Shown here: positions 54,102 through 62,964 of the stretch, in pieces
How the letters are laid out: each line of letters begins with the position of its first letter
Numbering within the stretch: the stretch's first letter is position 1
From: Methylocaldum szegediense
GTDB lineage: Bacteria; Pseudomonadota; Gammaproteobacteria; Methylococcales; Methylococcaceae
DNA length: 64,000 bases
Assembly: GCF_949769195.1 (NCBI RefSeq)
Contig: NZ_OX458333.1
Span: forward strand, 248,001-312,000
Direction of reading: 5' to 3'
Notes under the pieces: model-generated
Seen by the model: only the letters and a program-made list of their open reading frames with translations
What the model was told of the DNA's origin: nothing
The model's database searches: none
Position numbers and translations under genes: made by a program

Positions 54102-54311
54102 TCAAAACTTGGTTGAATTGACGCCCTCGAAGTACAGTGAGTCCTCGTACGCAGTGGCGCACGCTTTGCAGCCACATTGCCCTATGCAGGGGTCCGGACA
54201 GTCCGGTCTGCACGTGCATGCTTCCCAGAAACTCTGGTCATGCGTGAAAGGGCCTTTGTAAATGCCATCCGGCCGATAGCGTTTTTTTCCTTCTTGAGTC
54301 GGCGTCTTCAT
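54102..54311 (-). CDS. small cysteine-rich protein, unknown
   Basis: A 69-residue protein with no signal peptide. Eight of the cysteines are packed in 28 residues: CTCRPDCPDPCIGQCGCKAC. The spacing is compatible with a metal-binding knuckle or thiolate cluster. GGGAG stands seven bases before the ATG at 54311. It lies between the DsrE-like and SmbP-like genes on the same strand. I know no family; metal sequestration is a guess from composition and context. Confidence 0.55.
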   Translation of the reverse strand: MKTPTQEGKKRYRPDGIYKGPFTHDQSFWEACTCRPDCPDPCIGQCGCKACATAYEDSLYFEGVNSTKF

Positions 54312-54433
54312 GGATTTCTCCCTCATTGGTCATAGCCGCGGAAGCGGGCCAATCGCGGAGTTGCGCCCACGAGCTTTCGGTTCGCTTCCTCGGCGAAGTA
54401 ATGTTCAGGGCATTCCGAAAGCTTCCGCGCTAT

Positions 54434-54829
54434 TTATTTGGCTGCTCGGAGATGTTCGATGGTTTCCTGAGCCGCCTGTCGCGCGGGCTCGGCTTCACCG
54501 GAGTCGCCATGCTCGATGGCGCTGTCCAGACTTTTCAGCGCCGCGTTCAGATGCTCGTCAAATGTGGATTGCGTCAAAGCGGCTTCCACATAAGTCTTGG
54601 CGAGCTTCGCGTGTTCGCTGGCGCTCTTGGCGTCGCCTTTTTCGCCGGCGAGGGCCGCGGCCTCGGCATGTTTCCAGGCTTCCTTGATGTGCTGTTCCTT
54701 CGTGAACACGCGCCCTTTTTCATCCTTTCCGGCAATCCCGGCTTGGGTATGCAAGACCGTGCCCGCGGCAATCGCGGCATCGATGCCATGCAATGACACC
54801 AGGAGACCGATGAGCATCGTGCTGCGCAT
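54434..54829 (-). CDS. SmbP-like small periplasmic helical protein
   Basis: A 131-residue exported protein. The mature part is two similar helical hairpins, EQHIKEAWKHAEAAALAGEK and DEHLNAALKSLDSAIEHGDS, resembling the small metal-binding protein SmbP of Nitrosomonas. It has fewer histidines than SmbP, so metal binding is uncertain. Signal peptide MLIGLLVSLHGIDAAIA. It is upstream of the cysteine-rich gene in the same direction. Confidence 0.6.
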   Translation of the reverse strand: MRSTMLIGLLVSLHGIDAAIAAGTVLHTQAGIAGKDEKGRVFTKEQHIKEAWKHAEAAALAGEKGDAKSASEHAKLAKTYVEAALTQSTFDEHLNAALKSLDSAIEHGDSGEAEPARQAAQETIEHLRAAK

Positions 54830-55508
54830 GTGGTTCCTCCTTTGAACCGCACTGGTGCGAAAATGCATCACCTAAATATTAGTAGGTAGGACGTTTTGTT
54901 GAGTTGCTAAGGAGTTCTACGAACACGTGTCGCGTGGGTCTGACATTCGGCTATTTCCGAGGAAGGATGCGGGCGATTTTGCCGATTCATCGGGGGTGAC
55001 ATCGAGACGTCGCCGTTATCGTCTTCGTGCCACGGTCGGTTCGGTTGGAGATACATCGGCAAGGCAGGGCGTTGTTCCCGCCAGTGCGAGAGACGGGGGA
55101 TCGCGGCAAGAACACTTGCGGCACCGTGAGAAGCATCTAAAAGCCCGCGCGGCGTGTTAGCCTTTGGGTATCTCACGGCGGACCTGAAATGGATTTAGAA
55201 TTCACTTTTCCCAGAGTGTCGAGTCGGTTTCGAGCCAGGGGCCGACGCTAGTGTACCCTCGAAGACGATCGTCCGAGGGCAGAACGTTTACAAAATTGCC
55301 GCGACCGAGCGCAGGACGCAACGGGAGACGTCTAGTCAACGTGCTTGCTCGGGGGAGCCTAGAGAACGAAAACAGAAAACGCAACGGAAAGTTCTGAACA
55401 CGGGAATCTCACCGATACCTCTTGTCCCTTGACAGACTCGGTCGAAGGGGTTCTCGAGCGAATAGGCTTCTGGCGCTGCAAATTGACCATCCTGTCTCAG
55501 GAGACGAT
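54830..55508. other. spacer, no gene seen
   Basis: About 680 bp between divergent genes. Several short frames exist on both strands without start context or family likeness. A plus-strand ribosome site AGGAG at the right end belongs to the next gene. Confidence 0.4.
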
Positions 55509-55919
55509 ATGAATCGAAAATCTAGGGGTGATAGGCCTGCTCGGTCGATTGGCCCTGTTGTGGCCACTCTTTACGGCCTGCCCCTCATGGCGTGTTCTCT
55601 GATTACGGTACACACGCCAGCGGGTGACACACGAACGATGAGCCAGCACGAGTTCGCGGAATATGTGGAACAGGTTTTTCGTTATCACAACCAGATCGTT
55701 AATGAGCTTATCGAGCGTTCGGCCATGGGCGACAACGAAGAGTCGGACGAACTCGCGAAGGAGGAGGCCCATATGCTTGAGGCCTGCGCATCGCTAAACG
55801 AATTCGTTTCGCAATCCATGGCCGGGTTGGACACCAATTTCCGGGCCAAGATGCAACTGGTCGATGCGGTTCCAGAGTGTGAAGCGGCAACCCGCAGAGT
55901 GGAAGACTTGCTCCCGTAA
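55509..55919 (+). CDS. predicted small lipoprotein, unknown
   Basis: A 136-residue protein with a hydrophobic N-terminal stretch ending GLPLMAC, a lipobox-like site. The mature part is helical and acidic (FAEYVEQVFRYHNQIVNELI, NEESDELAKEEAHMLEACAS). AGGAG precedes ATG 55509. No family recognised. It is transcribed towards the PEP-CTERM gene. Confidence 0.5.
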   Translation: MNRKSRGDRPARSIGPVVATLYGLPLMACSLITVHTPAGDTRTMSQHEFAEYVEQVFRYHNQIVNELIERSAMGDNEESDELAKEEAHMLEACASLNEFVSQSMAGLDTNFRAKMQLVDAVPECEAATRRVEDLLP

Positions 55920-56060
55920 CGCCGACGCATCGAAGCTTGTTTCGTTGTCCACCAAATTTGGAGACTGCCGCGGACGACCGAAGGGGAGGTCCGAAAAGTG
56001 GCAAAAGCCGCGCTGGGTGGAATATCACGGTGGTTCTTCCGGGGCAGTATCGGGGGTGAT

Positions 56061-56091
56061 CGAAGGGCTGATCCTGGCGATCAGCCCTTCG
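56061..56091. terminator. hairpin terminator between convergent genes
   Basis: A perfect 13-bp stem CGAAGGGCTGATC / GATCAGCCCTTCG with loop CTGGC. It lies 18 bp after the stop of the PEP-CTERM gene (minus strand) and 142 bp after the lipoprotein gene (plus strand). There is no clear T-run on either side. Confidence 0.6.
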
Positions 56092-56108
56092 CTTCACAAG
56101 GCGCCGTT

Positions 56109-56942
56109 TCAGGCGAGGAAGGCGGCTGTCTTGCGACGGGATTTCCAGCTCAGGATGGCGAAACCTGCACCCAACAGTGCGAGAGTCCCGGGTTCGGGGA
56201 TGGTGGCCGTGGCCGGGGCTGGGGTTCGGTTGGGCTCTGCTTCGCTGAGGACTTCGTCGAAATAATCGGAGTAATCGCGGGCTGCCAGGGGATCGGTTTG
56301 GTCGGGCTCTGCTTCGTTAAGGGCTTCGTCGAAATAATCGGTGTCATCGCGGGCTACTGGGGTAGCGGCTTGATCGGATTCTTCTTCGATCTTTTCTTGG
56401 TTGTGGGGGATGATGTCGTTCCGAGTTCGAATCTGTTTATTGGGAATCAGACTGAACCCGGGCAAATTGGACATGGGCGTTCCCACGATATAGTTAGGCG
56501 TCCTCGGAATGTCGATGTAAACAAAGGGTTTGCCGGCTATCGATAGCTCCAACCCCGCCAATTTGGTCTCACCCGTAGCTTCCAATGCGCCGTAGTCCCT
56601 GGATACGCTAGCAGAGGCTCCAATACCGCCCACAGAGCCCAATATGCTGTCTAGTACTAGGTTAAGCGAAAGATCGGAAATTGTATCGGCGTACAGAGTA
56701 GGCGCGGTACCTGACGAAACTTCTAAGGGGACGATGTCGAGATCTATCAACTCTCCTTTCAGGTAACGGGGTGAGACTTCGACGTTAACCACACGGGATG
56801 AATTACTGTCGTCGATGACCGGAGTGTGACCGATACCGGAGACGGAGAAAAAGACGATTCCCATAATCAAGGAAAGGAATTGCCGCCAAACACCCTGTAA
56901 AAAAATGCTCTGAAGCGAAATGCCCGAAATGCATTTGTACAT
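56109..56942 (-). CDS. PEP-CTERM sorting-signal protein
   Basis: About 277 residues. The C-terminus is a textbook PEP-CTERM signal: PEPGTLALLGAG, a hydrophobic helix and the basic end KSRRK. The precursor is thus handled by an EpsH/exosortase system and probably anchored or released at the surface. Just before the signal is a duplicated acidic element, DDTDYFDEALNEAEP and DYSDYFDEVLSEAEP. The N-terminal region has a hydrophobic export segment (FLSLIMGIVFFSVSGIG). No exosortase gene is in the window. Its function is unknown. Confidence 0.85.
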   Translation of the reverse strand: MYKCISGISLQSIFLQGVWRQFLSLIMGIVFFSVSGIGHTPVIDDSNSSRVVNVEVSPRYLKGELIDLDIVPLEVSSGTAPTLYADTISDLSLNLVLDSILGSVGGIGASASVSRDYGALEATGETKLAGLELSIAGKPFVYIDIPRTPNYIVGTPMSNLPGFSLIPNKQIRTRNDIIPHNQEKIEEESDQAATPVARDDTDYFDEALNEAEPDQTDPLAARDYSDYFDEVLSEAEPNRTPAPATATIPEPGTLALLGAGFAILSWKSRRKTAAFLA

Positions 56943-58123
56943 AATCGTTTCCTGAAGAGTGTCAACGAGGGAACGGCTCGAATGCGAAAGACATATGTAT
57001 TATCGATGTGACATTCGCTCGAGCGGTGTTCGGATAGAAGCATAAATCGAGCCAAAATTATATGACTTTGATTTTGAAAGGATATATTGCATTAGGGCGA
57101 TGGCTATGTAAAAAAATCTGACGATGCGGCCGATTCGACTGCTTTTGTTATTCGCAGACTCATCGTCAACCACTGTCAATTCTTTCCGAGGCGGTTCGCG
57201 CTTCGGCGACGCACGGCACAACTCGCTTGCGTTCCGCTCGGGCCGTCGTCGAAGGCGGAAACGCTCGTTGCCCAAGCCGTTCCCAAGATCCGCCGCTAAG
57301 TAGCCCTTGAGTAACGATCTTTCGGCAGAGTCAGTGGCTTCGGCGGCTGGCTCCTCAAAAGGGCTTAACCGCCGTCGGATGAAAGCCATTTCGCCATCCT
57401 GGTAGGGAAGGATGGCTTCAGCGGTCCCGACGATATCATTCGTAATTGGAAGGAGCATTTGGGTGCTCCCCGGATGACCGTTTGCGATTGGAAGGGTGGC
57501 TTCGGCGCTCCCGAAGACACCGTTTGCGATTGGAAGGGTGGCTTCGGTGCTCCCGAAGACATCGTTAGGGATTGGAATGCCTGGGATCCAGTGGGCAAGA
57601 ATGGTTTCGAGCGTTCGCAACCCCTGTGAACCGGTTTGTGCCGAATGGTCCTGCCCGGCACCCTTCGGGGGCATGCGTGCAGACCTGTCCTACTACGGAT
57701 TTCAGGCCAGGCGATTCTATGGACTTGAGAACAGGCCTTTCGACGGAGCTCAAGACCTGACCTTCGACTCGGCTTAGGACAGTCCCTTCGGCTGCGCTTA
57801 GGCTGGGCAATCCGGCTGCAGCACATTGGAGCACGTCCGACGAGTGATTGCCTTCGGCTCCCCGGCCGCCCCCGCTCGTCTGGTCCGGACCCAACAAGGG
57901 GTCCGGACACCGCTCGCAGATGACTCGACGCCCGGTCGCGATGCCTTGTGTAAGACCTTCGACCGCCGCTATCGCGTCGACCTTCGGTCTCACACCCGGC
58001 GCTCGGGCTTCCGGGGGCCGCTCGACTCGCTCACTCGCTCCATGTCTCGCAGCGGTCGTCGTTTAAGATCGTGACGGACGCCGGAGATCCGCCCATCGGA
58101 TCGAACCGTTTGGTCCTTGGTCG
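56943..58123. other. long repeat-rich spacer
   Basis: Nearly 1.2 kb without a supported gene. It holds the 42-bp repeat array (57394-57580) and degenerate dispersed repeats around 57700-57800 (CGACGGAGCTCAAGACCTGA, CTTCGGCTGCGCTTAGG). The frame at 57000-57674 simply translates the repeats and is rejected. Confidence 0.6.
57394..57580 (-). repeat. 42-bp tandem repeat array, second locus
   Basis: About four and a half units with a period of exactly 42 bp (anchors at 57436, 57478, 57520 and 57562). The best units begin CCGTTTGCGATTGGAAGGGT and contain CTTCGG...CCGAAG, an inverted repeat. They match the array at 30055-30157 in the GCGATTGGAAGG core and hairpin position. Confidence 0.85.
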
Positions 58124-58417
58124 TCAGCGGATCAGGGCGTTGACGCAGGAGGCAAATTCTTTCGCCTCTCCCGGCAATTCGCCGTCTTCGGTCGGAAGTG
58201 GAAGGGCCGAAAGTGTGAAGGATCCGGCCATTTTCGGAGTTGCGCCGGTCGTGTCCACTCTGCCCGTAATGCTGAAGGTATAGGACTTGCCGGCTGGGAG
58301 AAAGCCGATACAGCCTTCGATCGTGTTTACCGCGCCGGCACTGTGGACGATGGCAAACGAGCTCAGGAGAGCGAGACTTCCGACGATTCCGACGGTGACC
58401 GCAAGGAGGTTTCTCAT
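58124..58417 (-). CDS. small exported protein encoded with the MauG-like peroxidase
   Basis: A 97-residue protein with a signal peptide (LAVTVGIVGSLALLSSFAIV). The mature part is beta-rich (GCIGFLPAGKSYTFSITGRV, MAGSFTLSALPLP) with two cysteines. Its ATG overlaps the stop of the peroxidase gene, so both are translated together. No family recognised; a partner of the peroxidase is the natural guess. Confidence 0.6.
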   Translation of the reverse strand: MRNLLAVTVGIVGSLALLSSFAIVHSAGAVNTIEGCIGFLPAGKSYTFSITGRVDTTGATPKMAGSFTLSALPLPTEDGELPGEAKEFASCVNALIR

Positions 58418-59706
58418 TTTCTTCTTTTTGATCCGAGATCTGAGTGTCGGGACGCGTCGTATGCGGTCCGACGCGGTTTCCAGGGGTAAGGTCGATATCC
58501 GTCCGATAATGTTTTCAAGAACGCGACGATCGCATCCTCTTCAGCCTTCGTCAGATGAAGATTACCCACTTCCTGGGTGTTCACGTTCGCGGGGACTTCG
58601 GGAGCCGGCCAACAGTTCTGGGCCAGTGCGTCTGCTTCGGTCGTGAACGGGTCGGCACAGGTCGGTTTGACATCCCGAGTGTTGTAGAAATGGACGATGC
58701 CCTTCAGGGTTTTGAAATAGCCGTTATGCCCATAGGCTTTAATAAATTTGGCATAAGGGCGCTTGTCGACGTTACGCAGGGTCGGCACCTTTTGTTTGCC
58801 CAGGTTGTCGGACGCAAACGGCTGATAATCGGAACGCGTTGCTAAAAATGCTCCCAAACCTCCGTCGGTCCAGTTCATGCCCTCAGGGTTGAATTCGGTC
58901 TGGGTGTAGAAAGGATTGTCCGGATTGCGGGGTATGCCGATGTTGTCATAGGTGAAGTCGGTGAACAGCGGCGGCTGGCCGGTGGGGCCGGGGTCCGCCG
59001 GATGGCAGTTCGCGCACTTGGCTTTGCCCTTGAACAGTTTGAGCCCTTTCTTTTCCTTGGGTGTCAACTTGGCTTTGCCTTTGAGGTAATAGTCGTACTT
59101 TGAGGTGAAGGCGTTCGATTCGGTGGAAGCTTCAAAGTCCGCGATCGAGCGTGCGATATACTCGTAGGCGCGGTCCACCTTATCCGGATTGCAGGCGTCC
59201 GCTCCCCAGACCTGTTTGAAAAGGTCTGCATACGAGCTGGTACATACTTTCGAAACGACCTCGGCCGGCCCTGATAGCGCCTGTTCCACGGGATTGAGGA
59301 AGGGACCTTGCGCCTGGTCGGCAGCCGGATTGCCGAGTTTTTCGCCGGTCGCTCGACCGTCCCAGAAGTTGCCGCCGATGAATAAGGGATCGTCATTCTC
59401 GATCACATAATGCAATGTCGGGCTGAATGTCGCATAGGCCGAACTCGGCGGTTTGCGGTTGCCGAATCGGCCCTTGACGGAACCTTCGTAAACCGCTCCC
59501 GCTGCGTTGATCGCCGAATCCGGTCCGGTCCAACCCGCTTCTAAAGTATGGCAGGCGGCACAGGACTGATTGCCGTTGACGGACAAGTTCTTATCGAAAA
59601 ATATGGATTTGCCTAACCGTTCAGATGGCGTCAGGGCGTGCGTAATGCTCGAGCCTAACGTCAGCCAGAGGCTCAGGCTGTAAAGCGTGACTGTCTTCTT
59701 GTTCAT
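58414..59706 (-). CDS. MauG/cytochrome c peroxidase-family dihaem protein
   Basis: A 430-residue exported protein with two haem-binding sites: SCAACH at residue 49-53 and KCANCH near the middle. Sequence around them (LGKSIFFDKNLSVNGNQSC, FSPTLHYVIENDDPLFIGGN, FWDGRATG) is characteristic of the bacterial cytochrome c peroxidase/MauG superfamily. In methanotrophs relatives are surface-associated and copper-regulated; that is known for the family, not shown here. The start ATG at 59706 gives a signal peptide (LYSLSLWLTLGSSITHA). Confidence 0.85.
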   Translation of the reverse strand: MNKKTVTLYSLSLWLTLGSSITHALTPSERLGKSIFFDKNLSVNGNQSCAACHTLEAGWTGPDSAINAAGAVYEGSVKGRFGNRKPPSSAYATFSPTLHYVIENDDPLFIGGNFWDGRATGEKLGNPAADQAQGPFLNPVEQALSGPAEVVSKVCTSSYADLFKQVWGADACNPDKVDRAYEYIARSIADFEASTESNAFTSKYDYYLKGKAKLTPKEKKGLKLFKGKAKCANCHPADPGPTGQPPLFTDFTYDNIGIPRNPDNPFYTQTEFNPEGMNWTDGGLGAFLATRSDYQPFASDNLGKQKVPTLRNVDKRPYAKFIKAYGHNGYFKTLKGIVHFYNTRDVKPTCADPFTTEADALAQNCWPAPEVPANVNTQEVGNLHLTKAEEDAIVAFLKTLSDGYRPYPWKPRRTAYDASRHSDLGSKRRK

Positions 59707-60288
59707 GCAACATCTCCTTGTGTTTGTGGTTGTCCGACAGCAGCCGTTGATCGGCCAAATCCTAGTGTCATTGGAAGCAGTCGTTGAATGACGAATCCGG
59801 AATCGCAACCGAGAACCGGCCTGAAAACGCGAGCGAACTGCCACGCTAGAAAACGCTCAAAGCGCGTTGAGATCAAGTCAGCAAAAAACGGAAAATCTTG
59901 TAAGAAGCGGCTGACATCGTGACCTGGTATGCACGTCTCCCACCGGTTTACGGCGCGTCGAAGCTGGTCACCGACGAGTAGTAGTTCGAGCGGTTTGAGA
60001 CGGAGGAGAAATCTCCGGATTGTGTGACGGAGCGCGAAGCGAAGGTGGAAGAAAATAGGAGGCGGCCGGTTCGGGCAGGGTGAGGCAAGAGCGGGCGATT
60101 TCCTCGGTGCGCCTCCGGAAACCGCCCGCGTTTAACGTTTAAAAAGCATCGACGCTCGGCCATTCGGCTGAGTGGCGTCGCGGGTTCAAGTCTGTCAGCC
60201 TTACGAACCGGCGCCATATCGTCGTGGCGTTCGGCCAACCGCTGCCAGGCGCGGGAAATTAGTCCCACGGCCTTTCCGTTTTTAGGAT
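59707..60288. other. spacer, no gene seen
   Basis: About 580 bp between the peroxidase and zwf. A minus-strand frame at 59948-60292 starts next to the zwf stop but has no family likeness and a Ser/Arg-rich content. Nothing else could be assigned. Confidence 0.4.
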
Positions 60289-61764
60289 TCAATCATCCTC
60301 GTGCCAACGATGGCCATTGCGCGACAGCAGTTCGGCAGAGGCAGTGGGGCCCCAGGTTCCGGCTTTGTACGGCTCCGGACCGTTTGGATCTGCGGCCCAG
60401 GTGTTGAGAATCGGTTCGACCCAGCGCCAGGCCATCTCCAATTCGTCCTGGCGCACGAACAGCGCCTGGTTGCCTCGGATGATGTCGAGCAGGAGACGCT
60501 CGTAGGCTTCTTCGCGGCGCTCGGTGAATTTGCTCGTGAAATCGAGGTCGAGGGAGACCGGCCGTAGCTGCATCGAATGGCCTGGCTGTTTGGCATTGAG
60601 GTAGAGCCGGATCGATTCGTCCGGTTGCAGGCGGATGACCAGCTTTGCCGGGGCGCGCGAGCCATTGCTGGGCAGCGGAAAGATGTGGTGGGGTACGTCG
60701 TGGAAATGGATCACGATGTCGGCGAGGCGTCGCGGTAGGCGCTTGCCGGTGAACAGGTAAAACGGCACCCCGGCCCAACGCCAATTGGCGATTTCCGCTT
60801 TGATGGCGACGAAGGTTTCGGTCTTGCTGCCCATGGGAACGCCATCTTCTTCGAGATAGCCGCGCACCTTCTGGCCGCCGCAGACTCCAGCACGATACTG
60901 TCCACGTACGGTATTCATGCGGACAGTCTCGGGCGTAAACGGTACCAGCGATTCCAAGACCTTGAGCTTTTCGTTCCGGATCGCGTCGGAGTCGAGGCTG
61001 GAGGGCGGTTCCATCGCGACGAAGCAGAGTAATTGCAGCAGGTGGTTCTGCACCATATCGCGCAGCGCTCCGGTCCCGTCGTAGAAGCCCGCGCGGCTGC
61101 CGATGCCGACGTCCTCGGCAATGGTAATCTGCACGTCGGTGATCCATTGCCGTCTCCATAAGGGTTCGAACAAGGCATTGCCGAAACGCAGCGCCATCAG
61201 GTTTTGTACTGATTCTTTACCTAGGTAATGGTCGATGCGGTAGACCTGTGTTTCCTGGTAGTGACGGCCGACCGCCTCGGTAATCGCGTTGCTGGAAGCG
61301 AGATCGTGTCCCAGGGGTTTTTCCAGCACCACGCGGTCATTCGGCCGGTTGAGACCTTGTCGTGCGAGGCTCTCGCAGATCGTGGTGAACAGCGAGGGGG
61401 CTACGGAGAGAAAGAAAACATTGACCTCTGCCGGGGTTTTTTCGAGCCGAGATTTTAAGATGGCGTAGTCGTCGGGATTCTCAGCGTTGATTTTTTCGTA
61501 GATCACACGTCGGCGGAAGGTTGCCCAGATGTCGTCGTCCCAATCGGCTGCCGGCACGAATTGCCTGGCTTTCTCCTCGGCGATCGCGCGGTAGTCTTCC
61601 AGTGTGTAGTCGCGTCTTCCGAGACAATACAGATAGCCGGAGTCTCCAAGCTGACCGTTTTTGTGACTCTGATACATGGCCGGCAACAGTTTGCGCATCA
61701 CTAGGTCGCCGGTGCCGCCGAAAAAAACCATGTTAAAAGATTGGGGAAGGGATGGCTGACTCAT
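60289..61764 (-). CDS. zwf: glucose-6-phosphate 1-dehydrogenase
   Basis: A 491-residue cytoplasmic enzyme, normal length, oxidising glucose 6-phosphate to 6-phosphogluconolactone with reduction of NAD(P)+. The N-terminal coenzyme loop is FFGGTGDLVMRKLLPA; the substrate-binding signature RIDHYLGKE lies near residue 177, with EKPLGHDL before it and SRAGFYDGTGALRDMVQNHL after it. The start ATG at 61764 (MSQPSLPQSF) is chosen; the frame is open further to 61935. It feeds the oxidative pentose phosphate and Entner-Doudoroff routes. Confidence 0.95.
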   Translation of the reverse strand: MSQPSLPQSFNMVFFGGTGDLVMRKLLPAMYQSHKNGQLGDSGYLYCLGRRDYTLEDYRAIAEEKARQFVPAADWDDDIWATFRRRVIYEKINAENPDDYAILKSRLEKTPAEVNVFFLSVAPSLFTTICESLARQGLNRPNDRVVLEKPLGHDLASSNAITEAVGRHYQETQVYRIDHYLGKESVQNLMALRFGNALFEPLWRRQWITDVQITIAEDVGIGSRAGFYDGTGALRDMVQNHLLQLLCFVAMEPPSSLDSDAIRNEKLKVLESLVPFTPETVRMNTVRGQYRAGVCGGQKVRGYLEEDGVPMGSKTETFVAIKAEIANWRWAGVPFYLFTGKRLPRRLADIVIHFHDVPHHIFPLPSNGSRAPAKLVIRLQPDESIRLYLNAKQPGHSMQLRPVSLDLDFTSKFTERREEAYERLLLDIIRGNQALFVRQDELEMAWRWVEPILNTWAADPNGPEPYKAGTWGPTASAELLSRNGHRWHEDD

Positions 61765-62964
61765 CGTATGGATCCTCGTAGGCCGTTTTAGGTTACAGGA
61801 GGGCTCGCGAAAAAACGCACAAAAGTCAACTTCACCCTTTGCCGGAAAGGCTAGGGCTAGTGCACCTTTGTTGACGAGCAAAGCGCAAAAGGCGTCTTCG
61901 CCGTTTACGCCGGTAACAATGAGTCTGCCGCGCATGAAGCCGCTCCTTGGCCTTGGTGATTACCTCAGCGTGAAAATCACGAAATTCAACCGTCTGGTGC
62001 GGCGTATTGGGCGGCGATAGTAAGAGGGCTTGACGTGGATGTCAATGCGGTCGACAGGGTAGCCGAGTCCGAGACAGCCGCACTCCGCGCGGCACCGATG
62101 AGCGTAAAGTTCGGGTTTCAATTCGGCTGTTGAAACCAATGACAGGTGACGCAGCCCAGGAAAAATCCCAATGCGCTGGTGGTCTGAAACGAAGGAGTTT
62201 TCCGGGCCGGTTTTGCCCCGTTCGAGGCTTTGCGTGAGATTGAAAAGAGTAGAGGAGCCGAATTCCCATAACGTGACCTCGTTCGCAAAAGGGTGAACGA
62301 GCGCACGGAATGGCCTGGCACGGCCTCACCAGTGCAGCGCCAGCCAATGCGCAGTCTCACTCATTTGGGTTGCTTCCATGGTTATAAGGAAAGGGCGTTC
62401 GTGAAAGTCCGTGTTTATTAACGGACTCACGCAGTTTTTAGCTTGTTGTCCCGTTTACATTCGGTGCCATCCATTTGAAACCAATTCCATTCAATTCCGC
62501 AAAGTCACGTAAGCAGGGGCGGTTTCCAACCGCGGCCGAATACCGGGCCGGGCCACGGTCGCGGTTGCCCCCTGCCGGAACCGCCATAACGGAGTTCGCG
62601 GTTAAATGAAGCGTAAAAAACTTCGCCTCCGCGCCCGTCCCATCATCGGGGAAGGGCCGCCCAACCCCGCCCCGCAAGATGTTTCACCAAGGCGATGAAA
62701 AAGGGCGTGTCCAAAAAAATGACGTAGCGGGAAAGATCAAATAAAAGGCACCAGCAAAGCGGACATCATTCATTGCCGCACGAACAAACGCATTTATCGA
62801 GTCATTGATCAGAATGTGTGAGAGCTCACATTTAGATGGAACAACTTTAGGTATTATCGCGACGCGCTAATGCCAGCTCACATCCAATTGAAATAGCAGA
62901 GCCGCAAAAGCGAAACATGCAAGGGGCGCGTATTTAATACCATCATTTATGGAGCATAACGATC
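61765..62964. other. long spacer, no gene seen
   Basis: About 1.2 kb. Short minus-strand frames at 62042-62360 and 62438-62677 have no start context or family likeness. A large imperfect palindrome lies at 62513-62575 (separate entry). The stretch 62740-62960 is AT-richer and should contain the promoter of the lipase gene. Confidence 0.45.
62513..62575. repeat. imperfect palindrome with nested hairpins
   Basis: GCAGGGGC at 62513-62520 can pair with GCCCCCTGC at 62567-62575. Inside are GGTT-TCC-AACC and CGCGGCCG opposed to CGGTCGCGG. The layout is that of a multi-branched stem. No protein frame crosses it convincingly. Confidence 0.45.

Noticed and set aside
57000-57674. 224-codon minus-strand frame
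   Set aside because: Most of it translates the 42-bp repeat array as 14-residue units (PIANGVFGSAEATL); no start context and no homology signal.
60170-60210. tRNA-like GGTTCAAGTC sequence
   Set aside because: The flanking bases do not form a T stem and no acceptor or anticodon arm could be drawn.
62118-62360. CxxCH haem-like motif at the end of a short frame
   Set aside because: GCVTCHWF occurs in an 80-residue Arg-rich frame with no signal peptide or cytochrome features; chance is likelier.
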